Shown: piece by piece, positions 61,857 to 64,000 of the stretch
Layout of the letters: each line of letters starts with the position of its first letter
Position numbering within the stretch: position 1 is the stretch's first letter
From: Flavipsychrobacter sp.
GTDB taxonomy: Bacteria > Bacteroidota > Bacteroidia > Chitinophagales > Chitinophagaceae
Direction of reading: 5' to 3'
Assembly: GCA_031292525.1 (NCBI GenBank)
Contig: JARLGY010000037.1
Location: 388,324 to 452,323 of the forward strand
Length of the DNA: 64,000 nt
The notes under the pieces: generated by a model
What the model saw: the letters and a program-made list of their open reading frames with translations, nothing else
Databases searched by the model: none
What the model was told of the DNA's origin: nothing
Made by a program: the position numbers and the translations under genes

Positions 61857-62080
61857 AAGAGGAAGAAAGAAAAGTGACCGCCTTCCTTTCTCCCTTTTTT
61901 CGTTCAGTATTGCCTCAGTCGTGTTGCAATAAACCAGTCCAGGCTGGAATGTAAATACCGGACGCGGGAACCAACCTTGATGGGGGCAAGGGCGTAGTTT
62001 AGTACAGTCCCAGACGGCAAGTATTGGGTTTAATACCCGGACACCTCACTGCTTCTATGTGGTCGAGCGAATGCTCCAAC
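61857..62080. ncRNA. Candidate structured non-coding element, identity unknown
   Basis: About 220 bases of higher GC in an AT-rich gap. Successive hairpins on the plus strand: a purine/pyrimidine stem ending in T6 near 61857-61900, TATTGC/GCAATA (61908-61931), CCAG/CTGG (61934-61947), CCTTG/CAAGG (61975-61991), GTATT/AATAC (62021-62036) and GAGC/GCTC (62065-62076). No open frame spans it. Could be a non-coding RNA, a riboregulator or the non-coding end of a degraded insertion sequence (e.g. of the IS110 type, which carry bridge RNAs). Strand is uncertain. Confidence 0.35.
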
Positions 62081-62225
62081 AGATTATTTTTCCATCGTGC
62101 TCTTTTGGATAAGATGTGAATTAGTAATATCGTGAATTACAGCGATAGGTGCTTCATCATCCAAAACCGAAAAGTCAAAAAAAATATTCTGTATTGCCGG
62201 TAAATGGTATCACCTACCATAACGA

Positions 62226-62252
62226 AGAGAGGCGCCAAGTAGACGCCCCTCT
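62226..62252 (-). terminator. Probable terminator of the last T9SS gene
   Basis: AGAGAGGCG and CGCCCCTCT pair imperfectly around a short loop, 23 bases after the stop codon at 62275. Confidence 0.6.
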
Positions 62253-62274
62253 TAATCTGTATCATTATTTATAT

Positions 62275-64000
62275 TTAGTTGCTTGCCTTCACAAGTTTCT
62301 CGACTTTTAATAGCAAGCCAGATTTGTCGTAAACGCGTATCATGTAGATACCATTTGCAAATGGGCTGAGGTCTATAGTTTTGGCATCGGCTTGTTTCAA
62401 TATGTCGCGGCCTTCTATAGTGCTGATTGCTGCGTCAACAGGAATGTCTGCATCTATATGCACTACAGTAGATACAGGGTTTGGATAAATGAGGATATCG
62501 TTGGCGCCCGACACATTGCCTACTGCTGTGGTACCCTTGCTGATTATATTGGATACCCCGTTGCAACCGTCGGAACTTGTGACTACTACATGATAGTTAC
62601 CGTCCTGATAAACAGAGACACTACTTAGAGTATCACCCACGAGTGCTGTGGTGCCCTTGTACCATTGATAATGAATGTAGTTGCCAGAAGTTGAGAGCGT
62701 ATTGCCCGAGCTTGTGATGACCGGTGCAGGTAATTGATGCACTATTATTTTAACCGAATCGGGAGCGAACTGCGAACAACTACCTATGACAGTAACCTGC
62801 GCAGAATAAACACCTGAATCGAACACGGTAAGGTTTGGACCAGTTGCACCGACAATAGGTGTATTGTGGTTGTACCATTGGTAGGCTAAACCTGAGCCAG
62901 TACCGCCATTTACATGCAGTATGTCGTTACTGCCCCAGCAGAATGAGGTTGGCCCCAAAGGTTGTAACACCGGTACAGGATTTACGAACACCGATATAGC
63001 ATTTGCAGCCGATGTAGTGCTTGCACAACCTGTGCTGTTGGTAACAGTAACGGTGTATGTACCTGTCTGGTTTGCAGGGTAAGATATAGATGTACGATTA
63101 GGATCATTGAAAGGCAATGGTGAACCATTGAACAACCATAAGTAGTTGTTGCCTACAGGACCTGCAGTAAGTAACACATTGCTGCCTGTGCATATAGATG
63201 TTGGCAAACCACCCGATGTAATAGTGGCAACAGGGTATGGTACCGCTGTAACATTTACACTGTTGGAAATGGTGCTGCAGTGATTTGTATTGGTTACCGT
63301 TACACTATAGATACCTGTAGCAGATGCACTAATGTTTTTTGTTGTTGCACCACCCGGAGCCCATACGTAAGATAGACCTGTACCGGTATCTGCACTCAAT
63401 AGTACAGTACCACCAGCACAGAAAGTAGTTGGGCCGCCCGTTGTTGCCGTAGCCACAGGATTCGGAACCACTGTTATGGTCTTACCTGCTGAGGTTGCGG
63501 GACAACCTGCAGCATTAGTTACTACTACAGTGTACGTACCACCTGTTGTTACATTCAGCGATTGCGTATTGGTAAGTGGTGTAGTACCATCTAAATACCA
63601 CTGGTAGCCAGAGCCCGCATTAGCAAACAAAGTAGCCGTTGTACCCTGGCAAAGTGTTTGATTGCCTGCCGGGGTAATTGTTGCTGTTGGAGTCGCTATG
63701 GTTACTGTAACATTAGGTGCCGAGGTTCCTGTACAATGGGTTACTGTGTCTGTTATTTTAACATAGTAGTTGCCATTATTGGTTGCTGTGTAGGTTGGGT
63801 TGGTGGCACCATTGATACCTCCAAAACCACCTGTCTGGTACCACTGGTACTTAACTGTGGCATCGCCACCTGCACCACCTGCTATGGTAACACTACCACC
63901 CGGGCATATACTGGTTGGCCCCTGTGCCACAGCTGTAGCTATTGGTAACGCATTCACCGTTACTATAACAGGGCTGGATGCACCGGGACAACCATTGGCA
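62275..64000 (-). CDS. T9SS type-A secreted protein with Ig-like repeats (5' end cut by window edge)
   Basis: The frame is open to the right edge, so the N-terminus is missing; the GTG at 63957 is an internal valine. The visible 575 codons are six or more Ig/PKD-like modules of about 80 residues with the repeated patterns TICPGGSVTI, YQWYQTGG, GTYTVVVTNAAGC and STGTYTVTV. At the C-terminus is a type-A sorting domain (DILIYPNPVSTVVHI ... STIEGRDILKQA ... FANGIYMIRVYDKSG). Such proteins are long surface or secreted adhesins. It runs in the same direction as the T9SS gene at 59257, but the two are separated by 804 bases. Confidence 0.85.
   Translation of the reverse strand, partial: ANGCPGASSPVIVTVNALPIATAVAQGPTSICPGGSVTIAGGAGGDATVKYQWYQTGGFGGINGATNPTYTATNNGNYYVKITDTVTHCTGTSAPNVTVTIATPTATITPAGNQTLCQGTTATLFANAGSGYQWYLDGTTPLTNTQSLNVTTGGTYTVVVTNAAGCPATSAGKTITVVPNPVATATTGGPTTFCAGGTVLLSADTGTGLSYVWAPGGATTKNISASATGIYSVTVTNTNHCSTISNSVNVTAVPYPVATITSGGLPTSICTGSNVLLTAGPVGNNYLWLFNGSPLPFNDPNRTSISYPANQTGTYTVTVTNSTGCASTTSAANAISVFVNPVPVLQPLGPTSFCWGSNDILHVNGGTGSGLAYQWYNHNTPIVGATGPNLTVFDSGVYSAQVTVIGSCSQFAPDSVKIIVHQLPAPVITSSGNTLSTSGNYIHYQWYKGTTALVGDTLSSVSVYQDGNYHVVVTSSDGCNGVSNIISKGTTAVGNVSGANDILIYPNPVSTVVHIDADIPVDAAISTIEGRDILKQADAKTIDLSPFANGIYMIRVYDKSGLLLKVEKLVKASN

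Larger units (their letters stand above)
61471..62274. other. Long intergenic gap between T9SS genes
   Basis: 804 bases without a credible gene: AT-rich up to about 61850, a GC-richer hairpin-rich part at about 61850-62110 (separate entry), and a terminator-like hairpin at 62226-62252 for the next gene. A 67-codon open frame at 61489-61692 shows no coding signs. Confidence 0.7.

Noticed and set aside
62024..62040. tRNA T-arm-like hairpin (5-bp stem, 7-base loop)
   Set aside because: The loop lacks the conserved C of TTC and no acceptor, D or anticodon arms fit, so it is not a tRNA.

Overview
The window comes from a Bacteroidota chromosome, most likely a Chitinophagia/Sphingobacteriia-type organism. 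Supporting signs are several secreted proteins ending in type IX secretion (T9SS) sorting domains, promoters of the TAnnTTTG type, few Shine-Dalgarno sequences, several GTG/TTG starts, a RemB/Wzi-like barrel, a PUR-alpha-like DUF3276 protein and an ftsX-DUF3098 pair. No rRNA, tRNA, CRISPR array, transposase or intact prophage was seen.

Region 1 (1-10.45 kb, minus strand) is the division and cell-wall (dcw) cluster in the order mraZ-rsmH-ftsL-ftsI-murE-mraY-murD-ftsW-murG. It is tightly packed, with start/stop overlaps, and is cut by the window edge inside murG. The 286-bp gap between mraZ and the divergent bamD is the richest regulatory stretch. It holds four MraZ-type boxes at exact 10-bp spacing, and a cluster of DnaA boxes (three matches to TTATNCACA plus one near match, including a perfect inverted pair). 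The cluster could be a replication origin or a DnaA-controlled promoter.

Region 2 (10.7-28.4 kb) holds bamD-rpoZ, a HAD phosphatase, a T9SS type-B surface protein, a sensor kinase/LytTR regulator pair next to a large T9SS protein, a LolC/E-type permease, a FemAB-like acyltransferase, and grpE-dnaJ.

Region 3 (28.6-36.5 kb, minus) has a tandemly duplicated two-gene cassette (230-aa outer-membrane barrel + large lipoprotein), an SDR-like protein and a RemB/Wzi-like barrel.

Region 4 (36.5-47.2 kb, plus) has a dihydroorotase-like enzyme, a MutS-like ATPase, an eight-repeat TonB-C protein, an active rhomboid followed by a probable pseudo-rhomboid, a membrane-anchored EEP phosphatase/nuclease and an AsmA-like protein.

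Region 5 (47.2-50.2 kb) is accessory. A ~150-bp hairpin-containing repeat occurs twice and brackets three tiny genes, followed by a lone terminase-small-subunit-like protein.

Region 6 (50.3-64 kb) has an MBOAT acyltransferase with an SGNH-like partner, a PUR protein, an aquaporin, ftsX-DUF3098, a ureohydrolase-fold protein with degenerate metal sites, hflX, and two T9SS proteins. The two T9SS genes are separated by an 800-bp gap that carries a GC-richer, hairpin-rich non-coding segment of unknown identity.
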